Shown: piece after piece, positions 5,667 through 15,100 of the stretch
Position numbering within the stretch: the first letter of the stretch is position 1
Layout: every line of letters starts with the position of its first letter
DNA from: a virus
Strand: one strand, 5' to 3'
Length of the DNA: 20,950 bases
IMG/VR virus record: IMGVR_UViG_3300033148_008625
Span: 1-20,950 of that record
Translations under genes and position numbers: made by a program
Notes under the pieces: generated by a model
Databases searched by the model: none
The model's input: only the letters and a program-made list of their open reading frames with translations
What the model was told of the DNA's origin: nothing

Positions 5667-6665
5667 TTAAAAGGCTAAACTCGGTTGAAAGGGTTTTTCC
5701 AGTTTAGCATTTTTTATGTTATTCTTTCTTGCTGGCAATAATTGGAGATTACTTAATGCCCAACATTTCTGAAAATCTATATCCGTTGGCTTTTTAAAAT
5801 TAAAGGCTGATTTTGGTATTTTGTGATCAATCTGAAGTTTACCATTAAAATAATCATCCCAAGTATAACCTATAGGAATTGTCTTTGCCAAATGTTTAAT
5901 AAGTTCATCTAATGTATAAGGGACTAAAGATTCCCAATGATACCCATTTTTATTTCTTTTTAACGCTTTATACATTGAAGTTGCCATATTTTGGCTTAAT
6001 CTACCTTTCAGTGTAGATCGACTTTTTATATAATAGTTGCGTTTCTTTTCTTTCAATCTCTCTGGATAATTTTCTTTATATTGTTTTCTACGTTTTATTA
6101 CTTTTTCAGGATTATTTGCCCGCCATTCTTTTGCTTTTGCTCTCATTTTTTCACGATTTTCAGCATAGTATTTTCTTGCATTTTCGTTCACTCTTTCACG
6201 ATTATTTTTTTGCCAATTCCTGTTAAGAGTTTTTAGCTTTTCAGCATTGTTTATTCGATATTGTCTTCCATACTCTTTTATGTATTCCGAATTATTTTCA
6301 TCATACTGTTTTTTGTATTTCTTTCTTTGTTCTGAATGACTTTCTCGCCAAAGTTTATTCTTCATTAATTCTTTATCTCGATTTTTAATATAGTATCTTT
6401 TTCTTGCTTCTTTTGCTTTTTCAGGATTGTTTTTTAACCATTTTCTATAAGAAGCTAATGCCCTTTCTCTGTTAGCTTCTCTCCATTCTCGTTTTTTAGC
6501 TAAAATATGTTCCTTATTCTTTCTATACCATTGCAAATATACGCTATTTGTGCATTCTTTACATCGAGATGCTCTACCATCCTCAGCCGTTTTACAATGA
6601 TGAAATTCTTCAAGGGGTTTCTCAATTCCACACTTAGAGCATAGTTTAGTTTTTATTTGTATCAT
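5667..6665 (-). CDS. HNH endonuclease with zinc finger and twelve-unit aromatic repeat, 332 aa
   Basis: A treble-clef-like zinc site opens the protein (Cys9, Cys12, Cys35, Cys38). A long, strongly basic helical array follows (residues 43-215), built from 15-residue units. Each unit starts with Trp or Tyr and most contain an NNPEK-like helix cap. The C-terminal domain holds the HNH core: Asp280-His281 in LQIDHKIPKSAF, Asn306 in SNLQLLPARKNN, and a final Lys/Asn cluster. This is the layout of free-standing phage homing-type nucleases, which cut double-stranded DNA and copy themselves into new sites. It overlaps the end of the upstream gene by 20 bases, has almost no ribosome binding site, and is AT-rich (28 % G+C over 6241-6300). 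These signs fit a mobile insertion. Confidence 0.85.
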   Translation of the reverse strand: MIQIKTKLCSKCGIEKPLEEFHHCKTAEDGRASRCKECTNSVYLQWYRKNKEHILAKKREWREANRERALASYRKWLKNNPEKAKEARKRYYIKNRDKELMKNKLWRESHSEQRKKYKKQYDENNSEYIKEYGRQYRINNAEKLKTLNRNWQKNNRERVNENARKYYAENREKMRAKAKEWRANNPEKVIKRRKQYKENYPERLKEKKRNYYIKSRSTLKGRLSQNMATSMYKALKRNKNGYHWESLVPYTLDELIKHLAKTIPIGYTWDDYFNGKLQIDHKIPKSAFNFKKPTDIDFQKCWALSNLQLLPARKNNIKNAKLEKPFQPSLAF

Positions 6666-7065
6666 TTTTAATATTTTCTTTGTCGATAATTCTCTTTATT
6701 ATATATCCACTTTTAGGACTTCCTTTACAAAACGGACAGGTGAAGACCCCCATCTCCCGGCCCGATGGCATCTGAATAGGAATGTAACCTCTGCCTTCAC
6801 AATCAGGACATTTTACGAATTGATGTTTGATCATCTTACCTTCAAATAACTTGCAATGACTTTTATCCTTCAACTGGGATTTTAATGCTTTCTTTTCTAT
6901 CTTCTCCATTCTTTGTTTACCAGCCTCAAATCGCTCTTCTGTTTTCTGGATGTGCTCTCTTAACGTTTCTTGAGTCTTAATTCCTGTTTCAAACAGAATG
7001 CCTAACTTGGCATCCGTATTTTCAAGTTTATCAAAGTCCGCTCGATTTACAACCCCATTACTCAT
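6646..7065 (-). CDS. Coiled-coil protein with DnaJ-like CxxCxGxG zinc cluster, 139 aa
   Basis: Residues 10-62 form a charged helix likely to be a coiled coil. Residues 86-114 hold two Cys pairs: CPDCEGRGY (Cys86, Cys89) and CPFCKGSP (Cys110, Cys113). This is the zinc-binding pattern of the DnaJ central domain, but with only two half-sites. A basic Lys/Asn-rich tail follows. It lacks a J-domain, so it is not a DnaJ co-chaperone as such; a zinc-bound structural or assembly protein is more likely. The start overlaps the stop of the barrel gene as ATGA, indicating coupled translation. The HNH gene begins inside its last codons. Confidence 0.7.
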   Translation of the reverse strand: MSNGVVNRADFDKLENTDAKLGILFETGIKTQETLREHIQKTEERFEAGKQRMEKIEKKALKSQLKDKSHCKLFEGKMIKHQFVKCPDCEGRGYIPIQMPSGREMGVFTCPFCKGSPKSGYIIKRIIDKENIKNDTNKN

Positions 7066-7706
7066 AACTGAACCCCCAATGCTAACACTAAACTTAAATC
7101 ATTCTTTTCACCTATTGACATTGACCTATATTGGTCGGTTAATATCAATTTTAAAGATAGCTTCGATGTAATGTCTTGTTTAAAAGAAGCCTCTCCAGTG
7201 AAAATGTAATCGTCAAAATCCTCAAGATTTGGCTGGTAAAATATTACTGCCTTAAATTGATTTATTTTACCTTTAAGCCTAAACGAAAGTCTATTCATAT
7301 CAAAGGTGTCATTCTCAAGTTTTTTGTGGTGTTGGAGAAGCCCAGCGGAGATAGAGAAGTCTTTGTAAAAGGTATACTTTGGCCCTCCGCCAAAGAAATT
7401 CTCAAAGTCTATGTTTCTGATTTTGTTATATCCAACTTGATCATAGAACCAAAGAGACCATTTCTCATTAAGTTTCGGGTCATATCCTAAACGCAGGAAA
7501 GCCTTATTTTCAACTTCTATATCATCCTGCTCGCCATAATTCAGTTTACCTGTTAAGCCGATTCCCCTAATCTTGGTATCAACTCCAAGATATAATGACT
7601 GAGAGTCTGTAACTCCTGATTTGCTGGATAAGCCTAAATCAAGATTACCTGCAAAAACAGGGTTGATTGATAAAAGTAATCCTAATATGATTGGTATTAG
7701 TTTCAT
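7062..7706 (-). CDS. DUF481-type outer-membrane beta-barrel protein with Sec signal, 214 aa
   Basis: The signal peptide ends at a textbook site (residues 1-19, NPVFA then GNLDLG). The mature part is a run of amphipathic strands with alternating aromatic and polar residues (LRLGYDPKLN, GGGPKYTFYKDFSISAGL, FTGEASFKQDITSKLSLKL). It ends in a typical barrel C-terminus, although the last residue is Leu rather than Phe. Strand layout and the GPKYTFY segment match what I know of the DUF481 (YdiY-like) family. CAACAGGAGACAC supports the start. It should sit in the host outer membrane. Such proteins are rare in phage genomes; receptor masking or superinfection exclusion is possible, but that is inference. 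Confidence 0.8.
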   Translation of the reverse strand: MKLIPIILGLLLSINPVFAGNLDLGLSSKSGVTDSQSLYLGVDTKIRGIGLTGKLNYGEQDDIEVENKAFLRLGYDPKLNEKWSLWFYDQVGYNKIRNIDFENFFGGGPKYTFYKDFSISAGLLQHHKKLENDTFDMNRLSFRLKGKINQFKAVIFYQPNLEDFDDYIFTGEASFKQDITSKLSLKLILTDQYRSMSIGEKNDLSLVLALGVQL

Positions 7707-7851
7707 AGTGTCTCCTGTTGTAAAATCTGCTTCCGTTTGGCATGGGTTTCCTTTTTTAGATTTAGTTGTCCTTTTATGCTCTATTCATAACTGTAGTATT
7801 CGTTGAAACTGAGCAAGTTGAGAATATTTTAATTGGCCGCAAGTTCATTAG

Positions 7852-9894
7852 TTATGGTGTTGGATCAGTCCAATATGGCACATATTTTCCTGGCGAAACT
7901 TCTATCCAACCATTAGAAGTAGAATTATTTACAGACCCCATTTTAACAGTACCTGTACCAGTTGAAGCGGCTATAAAATACTTGTCTGCATAAAAAGCGG
8001 CAATTGACCAATAAACAGATGAATCATATTTAATAACTGTAAGAGCATCAAGCCTGCCAGTCAACGTCACTGTTGCACGATCACCAACTCTCTCTGATTC
8101 ATTTCCATCAATAATTAAGTTATTATTTGGAGAGATTTTGACAAACGTATAGGTTTTACCCTCTGCTACATTTGCCAGTGGAGGCAAAGTAATTGTGATG
8201 TCGTTATCATTGGTATTACAAACTATAAATTCGTCATTTTTACTTGGTGTATACGAAGAATTGGCTGAAGTAACATGGTGGAAACTTTTTCTCTCATTCA
8301 GTCCATCCGTAACATCGAGTGTAGCAAAATTTACGGCATCTCTCCCTATATATTGCACTTCTCCGGAATTGGTTTTATACTTTGTAAGAGTTGCTCCAAC
8401 ATCGCCGATAACAATAATGGGTTCTCCTGCACCAGAATAGTTTGTTAATTCTGCTGCGTCTTGATCCTCCACCTCTTCCCAATAATTTCCTTCAAATGTA
8501 GTACGAGTATATTGACCATCCAATTCGACTCTATCGCTACCAGCAGCTCTTTCTACTCCACCATCAGTTGCCTTGTAAAAAATATTGAATTTAAGTAAAT
8601 TGCCATTCCCATCATCTATACGGAGATGGGTATAGTTATGTTCAAAGGCGTTTAGTTTAACAATATTTGTATCAAATAAACCACCAGATACATTTTCTCC
8701 GTGCAGACGCAGTCCATATCTCCAATTATAGAAATGACATTGGAATATTTCATTAAAGTTTGAGCAATTATTACCAAGGCCTTCGGGATCTGCGCCATTA
8801 ATTTCTAATCCAGTTGCATTATGCGTTGTATCATCTCCGCTCCCGCAAAAATAGATTTTGCTGATTTTGCATTTTCTCATACCGTAGCGGGCATGAATTC
8901 CAATTCCACCATTATTAAGATCAGCACCATTCAGATAAAAGTTTTTATATTCATTGTCTATCAAGCGACCATCAAAACGTATCCCGTAATCTGATCCAGA
9001 GGTGATTTTGAGTTCTGAAGTCCAGAAACTATCGCCAATGATACTTAAATATCGAGATGTAAAAGTAGCTTCAGATATATAATAAGTACCTCTGGATATA
9101 TGTAGCGTGCCATCTCCTGCTGCATCTCCTGCCGATTGAAACCCCGCAGGTGTATTAGGAAACCAAACCAACTCTACGGCACTAACGGCTGCCCTCCCAA
9201 AACTCACACTCCCATCCCCACTAAAACACTGAGACAACCCATGGTTAAATGGGCCATTGATGGTAATCCTATACCCAGCCTTCACATAATCTTCTGCTTT
9301 TCCATCTGGGTCTGTGCTATCTGAAAGCCGTACATAAACCGTACTGTAACCAAGAGTATCATTATCCGCCCAGTCCCATTCACCTGCTGCAAGAGAACCC
9401 GCAGTCCCTGCTGTTAGATCAGAACCGTCCTCAGTACAAACATAAGGCTCACTTATTCCAGGGTCTCCGCCTGCTGCCGCTTCAAGATAGTATTCACTTG
9501 TCCCACTTCCACTTGCAGTCCATTTGTAACTTGCATTACGGATAGAAATATCATTGTTAATAACAGCTCCATTTTCTATCTCAAGGGTAATGTTGGAAGG
9601 TATGGTTTCGCTGGTAGATAGTTGGTAGGTAGTCGTATTTCCTGTGCCATTATGAGTTAATTTAATAGTCGCTTTCTTATCCGTGCCAATAGCATCTACA
9701 TAGGCTTTTATAGTTCTACCATTCCCGGTAGCCCCTTGATCTGTCTCACCTGCATTGGGATAGTATGTCTGTGAATTTACCACGTTAGGCCATGGGATAT
9801 AAGTAGCATAGGTATCTGGCTGTATTACCACAGAACCTACAAATCCGCCAATGGCAAAAGCTAAAGCAATTAGTAGTATAGTTAATTTTTTCAT
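7852..9894 (-). CDS. Secreted beta-helix fibre or tailspike-like protein, 680 aa
   Basis: A basic start and long hydrophobic stretch (residues 2-24) form a signal peptide or membrane anchor. The mature protein begins with a phage-fibre-like segment (GNGRTIKAYVDAIG, about 57-70). It continues with a Thr/Asn-rich region including YSTVYVRLSDSTDPDG, also familiar from phage fibres, and a right-handed beta-helix of pectin-lyase type (about 262-480). The C-terminal segment (about 535-630) has the NDITITLPPLA pattern common near the ends of viral fibres. It fits host-surface or polysaccharide binding, possibly cleavage, though I cannot place catalytic acids. The signal sequence is odd for a virion fibre. 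The ribosome binding site (GAAGAG) is modest. Confidence 0.8.
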   Translation of the reverse strand: MKKLTILLIALAFAIGGFVGSVVIQPDTYATYIPWPNVVNSQTYYPNAGETDQGATGNGRTIKAYVDAIGTDKKATIKLTHNGTGNTTTYQLSTSETIPSNITLEIENGAVINNDISIRNASYKWTASGSGTSEYYLEAAAGGDPGISEPYVCTEDGSDLTAGTAGSLAAGEWDWADNDTLGYSTVYVRLSDSTDPDGKAEDYVKAGYRITINGPFNHGLSQCFSGDGSVSFGRAAVSAVELVWFPNTPAGFQSAGDAAGDGTLHISRGTYYISEATFTSRYLSIIGDSFWTSELKITSGSDYGIRFDGRLIDNEYKNFYLNGADLNNGGIGIHARYGMRKCKISKIYFCGSGDDTTHNATGLEINGADPEGLGNNCSNFNEIFQCHFYNWRYGLRLHGENVSGGLFDTNIVKLNAFEHNYTHLRIDDGNGNLLKFNIFYKATDGGVERAAGSDRVELDGQYTRTTFEGNYWEEVEDQDAAELTNYSGAGEPIIVIGDVGATLTKYKTNSGEVQYIGRDAVNFATLDVTDGLNERKSFHHVTSANSSYTPSKNDEFIVCNTNDNDITITLPPLANVAEGKTYTFVKISPNNNLIIDGNESERVGDRATVTLTGRLDALTVIKYDSSVYWSIAAFYADKYFIAASTGTGTVKMGSVNNSTSNGWIEVSPGKYVPYWTDPTP

Positions 9895-9935
9895 GGTTTA
9901 CTCTTCTATCTGTTTATAGTTTAATATATCAATTT

Positions 9936-10313
9936 TTAATAGACAAATCCACCATTACCCGTCAAATAAATTGTAATACCTTGGTAATCTTGATTCAATA
10001 CATAGTTGGCAATCATTATCCTTGGATTAGTGGCACTCCCTGAATTTTCATCTTCCGTTGAAATTATAATTGACCTTGCTGCTGCTGTATTATCCACAGC
10101 TATGATGTAATCCGTAGTTAATGTCGAGGGATTATAATCCGCTGTTCCGACTGCGGTGCGTTTCCCAAAAAGGCTTGTGTGGTATATCGCCGCTGGTGTA
10201 TCGCTACCGATTGCTCCCGGGGAAGCAGCGTTAAATCTTATCTCCGGTCCCGCATAGACAATATTAATCCCTAACAAAAGTATAAGCGAAAAGAATAAGG
10301 TAAATCTTTTCAT
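9936..10313 (-). CDS. Small Sec-exported structural-type protein, 125 aa
   Basis: TTTAAGGAGG just upstream fixes the ATG at 10313; a longer in-frame start at 10349 lies inside the previous gene and is rejected. The signal peptide is clear (residues 1-21, NIVYA then GPEIRF). The mature part has about 100 residues of Ser/Thr/Ala-rich beta sequence ending in ITIYLTGNGGFVY. This resembles the short beta-sandwich or head-decoration-like proteins found beside phage fibres, but no family is certain. The mature N-terminus (GPEI) resembles that of the upstream fibre (GPAI), hinting at a common design. Confidence 0.7.
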   Translation of the reverse strand: MKRFTLFFSLILLLGINIVYAGPEIRFNAASPGAIGSDTPAAIYHTSLFGKRTAVGTADYNPSTLTTDYIIAVDNTAAARSIIISTEDENSGSATNPRIMIANYVLNQDYQGITIYLTGNGGFVY

Positions 10314-10324
10314 GGTATACCTCC

Positions 10325-11569
10325 TTAAATTTCTTGTATTTCCAACCAAACGGTGGCTGTATCAATACCTGCTGACTCCGACTTTGATTTAGCTGATATT
10401 GCTATACCTTTGTTGAAAATAAATTCTGTTCCTGATGGAAAATTCGCAACCTTTCGCTTATTAACATTAGCCTCGCCCTCTACTTGAATATCCATAAACG
10501 TAGTTGTGCCATCATAGAGTTTTATTCTAAATTTTTCACTTGCATCTGCTTCAACGTGGATACCTGTAATTCTAAAAGGTTTAGTTGCGCTACCTGCTGA
10601 TCTTAATTCTACCCATGAGCCTGACCAAGTATCAGCTCCATCTCCGGTAGCTACGTTAATCCCTGTGAAATTATCCGGGGCAGTTTTGATAGGGAATGAT
10701 CCGATTATCCCATCCCAATGATGATCTCCCACTACATCATCAATATTAACTGTATTTCCATGAAACCTCAGATTTGAGAAGTGCTGTTCATTACCAGCAT
10801 CAAGATCTAATCCTAATGTGCAATCACCAATATCTATCGTATCAAAAAAATTCTCATCGCTACTTGCATGGATAATTTGGATACCCGTTAAACAGTCATG
10901 TATATGCAAATTCATTAATTCATTCCGTGAAGCATTATCCAACAATATTCCTGTCATGTGGGTTTTGTGGCCAACAAAATCAGAGTCATAAATCCTTCCA
11001 TGTTTAGCTGTTGCACCATCTATGTGTAATGCTGTTGCTGCACCTCCCAAATCCTCCCCTACAAACATGCAGTCATAAATCCGAAAACCACCATGAGTTA
11101 TTATAACGCCATTTCCGCTACCTGTGCCTAAATTAAAATTCAGTTTGCTCAACATCACTTTGCCTGTAAATTTCATAATAGAAGTAGCAGAGGCATGTGT
11201 ATTTTTTATCTTAGCCCAACTTCTTGAAGCTCCAGCAAGGATATAATTGCCTGTCCATGTAGGATCGCCTGCGGTATCAATATCATAATTGGTTGTATGA
11301 GGACTTATCATTATAAGGGTGCAATCATCAGCATCGGTGGAAGCGGCATCTAAAGCATCTTGTATCGTAGTATATGCTGTAGCCCAGGTTAAACCATCTG
11401 CCCCGCTACCATCAGGAGATACAAAGAGAGTAGCGGTAACTGCCCTACCAATGATACCTGCTCCACTTTCACTTTGACCAGGATTATGTGGAGAAGTAAT
11501 TGCAGGCCCCGCAGAGACAGAACTACTTAAAAAGAATGTCGCTAATAATATATAAAGATATTTTTTCAT
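10325..11569 (-). CDS. Secreted pectin-lyase-like beta-helix protein, 414 aa
   Basis: The ATG at 11569 overlaps the upstream stop as TGATG and opens directly into a signal peptide (residues 1-20, SSSVSA then GPAITS). A longer in-frame start at 11620 would bury that signal and is rejected. After a VSPDGSGADGLTWATAYTTIQDAL segment (split here as two motifs, residues about 50-73, the usual opening of pectin-lyase-fold exoproteins), short strands with turns such as GNGVIITHGG and RNELMNLHIHD build a beta-helix to about residue 290. A separate beta domain closes the chain. It probably binds or degrades surface glycans. Catalytic residues cannot be assigned by eye. Confidence 0.78.
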   Translation of the reverse strand: MKKYLYILLATFFLSSSVSAGPAITSPHNPGQSESGAGIIGRAVTATLFVSPDGSGADGLTWATAYTTIQDALDAASTDADDCTLIMISPHTTNYDIDTAGDPTWTGNYILAGASRSWAKIKNTHASATSIMKFTGKVMLSKLNFNLGTGSGNGVIITHGGFRIYDCMFVGEDLGGAATALHIDGATAKHGRIYDSDFVGHKTHMTGILLDNASRNELMNLHIHDCLTGIQIIHASSDENFFDTIDIGDCTLGLDLDAGNEQHFSNLRFHGNTVNIDDVVGDHHWDGIIGSFPIKTAPDNFTGINVATGDGADTWSGSWVELRSAGSATKPFRITGIHVEADASEKFRIKLYDGTTTFMDIQVEGEANVNKRKVANFPSGTEFIFNKGIAISAKSKSESAGIDTATVWLEIQEI

Positions 11570-12156
11570 CAGTATAAGATAAGTTTGATAGTTCCCGCTA
11601 TTGTTCCATCGATCATACAATAGGCGTTTCTTTCAGTTGTGTTATCCACCTGATCAACGCCATTTCCTTCAAGAATATCTAATCCACCTTGGTAAATATA
11701 TAAATCGCTATCTTCCGTTGGTTCAGCCGCTATTGTATAGGCATCTCCGACATCCCAGTCATTGTCTGTTCCGCCGGTAAGAGTAGCCGTTACAGTTGAG
11801 GCAGTATTGGCTGTAATAGTCCCGCTTGAGCCATCAGTAGTATTTGATATAGTATATCCTACAAATTGATTTACATCGAAACCAGCGTCGGTATCTGTGA
11901 GGACAGAGGCGTTAGCACTCCCGTCATGCGCTCCCGCATGGTCTCCATCAATAATGACCTGAAATAGAGACCAATATTTTAAGGGATAATACCTATTTAT
12001 GCCAGCGGTTGTATCATTGAGCGTCAGATCAGGTATTGAACCATCTGTGTGAGAGGCAACAAAGGTAATAGTGATTACCCTTATTACATCTCCAGTGTGT
12101 TCGTTTTTTACCGGGCCAGTGTCCATGAAATATAAAAGCCTAATTAATTTTTTCAT
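11569..12156 (-). CDS. Phage structural protein with Ig/beta repeat, 195 aa
   Basis: AAAGGAGTAAATAG precedes the ATG. The N-terminus (MKKLIRLLYF) is only weakly hydrophobic, so unlike its downstream neighbours this protein is probably not exported. Residues about 85-145 carry the FVGYTISNTTDGSSGTITA pattern followed by DWDVGDAYTI. This small beta repeat is common in phage structural and fibre-associated proteins. The C-terminus is a short beta strand (TIKLILY). It is the first gene after the giant polyvalent protein and overlaps the 414-aa secreted protein by one base, so it most likely belongs to the fibre or tail-tip set. Confidence 0.72.
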   Translation of the reverse strand: MKKLIRLLYFMDTGPVKNEHTGDVIRVITITFVASHTDGSIPDLTLNDTTAGINRYYPLKYWSLFQVIIDGDHAGAHDGSANASVLTDTDAGFDVNQFVGYTISNTTDGSSGTITANTASTVTATLTGGTDNDWDVGDAYTIAAEPTEDSDLYIYQGGLDILEGNGVDQVDNTTERNAYCMIDGTIAGTIKLILY

Positions 12157-12174
12157 CTATTTACTCCTTTCTTG

Positions 12175-15100
12175 TTATTCGTTGACGGCTTTTAATCGTT
12201 TTTCGATTTTTGGCGATTTGACAATAAGAGATTTATTCAATGCAAATCTTGCCAAATTAATCATATCCCAACAGTTCTCATTCATAAGTCTGCGTTTTTC
12301 TTCTGGTTCTAATTTATCATTTTTATATATTAATTGCACTACTTTTCTTTTTACACTTAAAGCCTTTGCTATTTCTTCATCATCAACGAGGCTCTGTGGC
12401 TTTGGCACACTAATGCCATATCCTCGTATTCCTGCCCTTTCTTTAGCGCTTTCCCATTTTCGTTTGCGCTTAATATATCGCTTATAGAATGTTTCTATGC
12501 TTCTTGTGTTTGCAGTAGGAAATCTTCCTGAAAATGCACGGATTCCAGGGATATCTGAAATAGTCATTGAAGGCTCAGGAGGAACATCGATTAACCCAGT
12601 TTTTTCAAGCAAACTGTCTATTCCTTCAAGGACAATTCTCCCAGCTCCACCCGTATATCCTCTGATAAGGTTTTGAATCTTAGCCGGAGATGCGTACTCT
12701 TTTAATCCAGGGATTTTGCTCATACCTTCCGCCAGAAGTTTAATAGTTTCAGAAGTGTAGGGAGCATATTGCAATTTAGGTTCAAGCTCTTCTCTGCTTC
12801 TCGGAACTACCGGACGGTCAAAAAATAATGTCCGGTTTGCAAACCATTCTATAGGGCCTATCGCAATTGTGGGGACTAAACTCGGAGTAGTTGATCGGAC
12901 TAAAGCCTTCAGGGTCTCTTTAAATCCTTCGGGATTTTTTGAATAGTACCAGTCTAACGCCAACTCTGGCACACTTCCAAATAAAACACCAGGCTCAAAT
13001 GGTTTGGGAATTGACCAGATGTGAACTCTTTTGTCTCCAATCTTCAACTCCCATTTAAACCCACTTTTACCTTTGAGTTTACCTATAAGGTCTTCTTTTT
13101 TAATTGTTCCAGGCCTACCATCCGGATATGTGATAATATTCCAAAATCCTATCCGTCTCCATAGCGGTATCTCCTCATAAACAGGATCATCTTTCTGAGC
13201 ATAAAACAGTAAAAGAGAGGGTAAAGTAATACCAAGTGCCACTTTTATCGAAGTCCTTGCAGGATGATCTTTAAACTCTCGCACCATTTTATCTACACCA
13301 TTGATCTGCGCTTGGAAAAAAGCAGTCATAGAGTTCATAGCTCTTGTTTTTAAACCAAGTTTTTGAAAATCTAAGGTAATATCTCTTGCAGCATAGGCAC
13401 GCTGGAGCAAAGCGTCTAACTCTGTCTGTTTTCCTTTCTTTACCTTTTTAGCTTCGTATTTCCTTCCAGCAAGAAACTCACCCATTCGTGTGCCTTCTTC
13501 AAACAATTCTGAAACAATCTGTACTGCTTCAAGGGGATGTTTAATCAGATGAGGAATATTTTTTACTCCTTTCCTCATTAACTCTCGAAGGTTTTTTCCA
13601 AGATAATTTCTGTCGATAGATACCAATGTCGCATGCGCAGCTCCGCTTGCATTAAATTCCTGCCAGTCTTTACTTTTTGCTATAATATGAAAAGCACCTT
13701 TCAGGAAATCATAGCCAGGGGTGAGACCATATTTTGTATATAGAAACGCTGTTAGTTGATCTCTTATAGGGTTTCGGATAGCAAACTCAGGACTAAATCT
13801 TGTCGCCCCAGCCCGCAACCATTTGGCTGGCATAGACGCTATCTGGGTTAAGGTACTTAATGATTCCTTATTAAGTGATAGAACGGCAGCATAAAGGTCT
13901 TTATCAAGTATAAATAGCTTTGGTTCTCCACGTTCATAAAAAATAACTTCTCCTTTTTGAGGATTATAATTCGGTCTGAATGTTAAAAGCATATTATCCA
14001 AGTCGATTTGATCAAGTCCAAATTCTGCAATGAATGTATTAAGATCGAGCCCCTGATCTTTGGCGATAGCTCTCAGAGCTTCTTTGCTTTTCATTTTAAC
14101 AGGTTTTAAGGGAAATGGAAGTTGCTCTATAACATCCCCCATTCCCTCCATTTTAGATATCTTTATAAGCGCTTCTCCCACCCTGTTTCTTTCAGCTATG
14201 TTGATCATGGCATAAGTGTTATACATAAGGCTCTCAATAGGATCGTGGATATCCCTTGACGAACCCTTCAATCTTTTGATAGGATTAAAAAGATTAGCAT
14301 ATTTTGTTCTGCTTAAACTTTTAAGAGAGGCTTCCCCATCCATCACACGATAGAGTGGTGTATAAAACAGATTCTTTTCTTTTATTCTGTCGGCCAATTT
14401 TTGGCTTATGCGCCCGGAGTCTACAAGAAACTCAATAAGATTATCAGAATACTCATAAAGTTTTTCCGCAGTTTCTTTGAACTCAGGTTCAAGCTCCTTT
14501 ACCGCTTGCTCAAAATCTTTTTTTGAGATTATTCCCTCAAATCCCTTTAAAATTCTGGGGTCGTTTATGGCTCTTTTGGCTACCAGATAGGTACTCAGCA
14601 TTTGTCTTTTGCCTTCTCTCTCAATAGGTGCAATAATATCATAGAGGGCTTCGCCTTGAAACACAACTCCTTTATCTTCTTTAAGCTGAAAGGGTTGCCA
14701 TCTTAAATATTGCTCTGCTTTTCTCACCCATCCTCTTGTATAAGTTGACAAGAGATAAGTACTTTCCGATGCTCTAAGTGCCTTTCCCGTCCGTTTCTTA
14801 ACTAAATTATCTAATACCTGAAAAGCTCTGATTTCATCCACTATCCAAGTGTACATTTCATTTATGGTAGGCAGTTGCTTCCGGCCATTTCCCTCAACAA
14901 TAAAAGAACTCACCTTAGCCACAGAGGGAGATGCTACCCAGTGCTCCCATGCCTGCCTTGCCTGAACAAGAGTATCTTGAACATCGGTATATCTAGCTAA
15001 TCTTTCCTCGAAGACCCGATAGAAGCCCGGAGCCTCTTTCTGTGCTTTCTTTTGATCAGTTACATAAAACCTAACAAACTCTGCGAAACCTTCTTGTGAT

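Noticed and set aside
7707-7851. Possible tiny ORFs (24 and 32 aa) and promoter-like boxes in the gap before the DUF481 gene on the minus strand
   Set aside because: The second ORF has a fair ribosome binding site but overlaps the start of the barrel gene in another frame, and no -35/-10 pair has correct spacing. The gap appears to be a plain spacer.
12071-12487. 138-aa plus-strand ORF
   Set aside because: It is antisense to the end of the 2161-aa gene and the start of the 195-aa gene, has no ribosome binding site and no recognisable sequence pattern.
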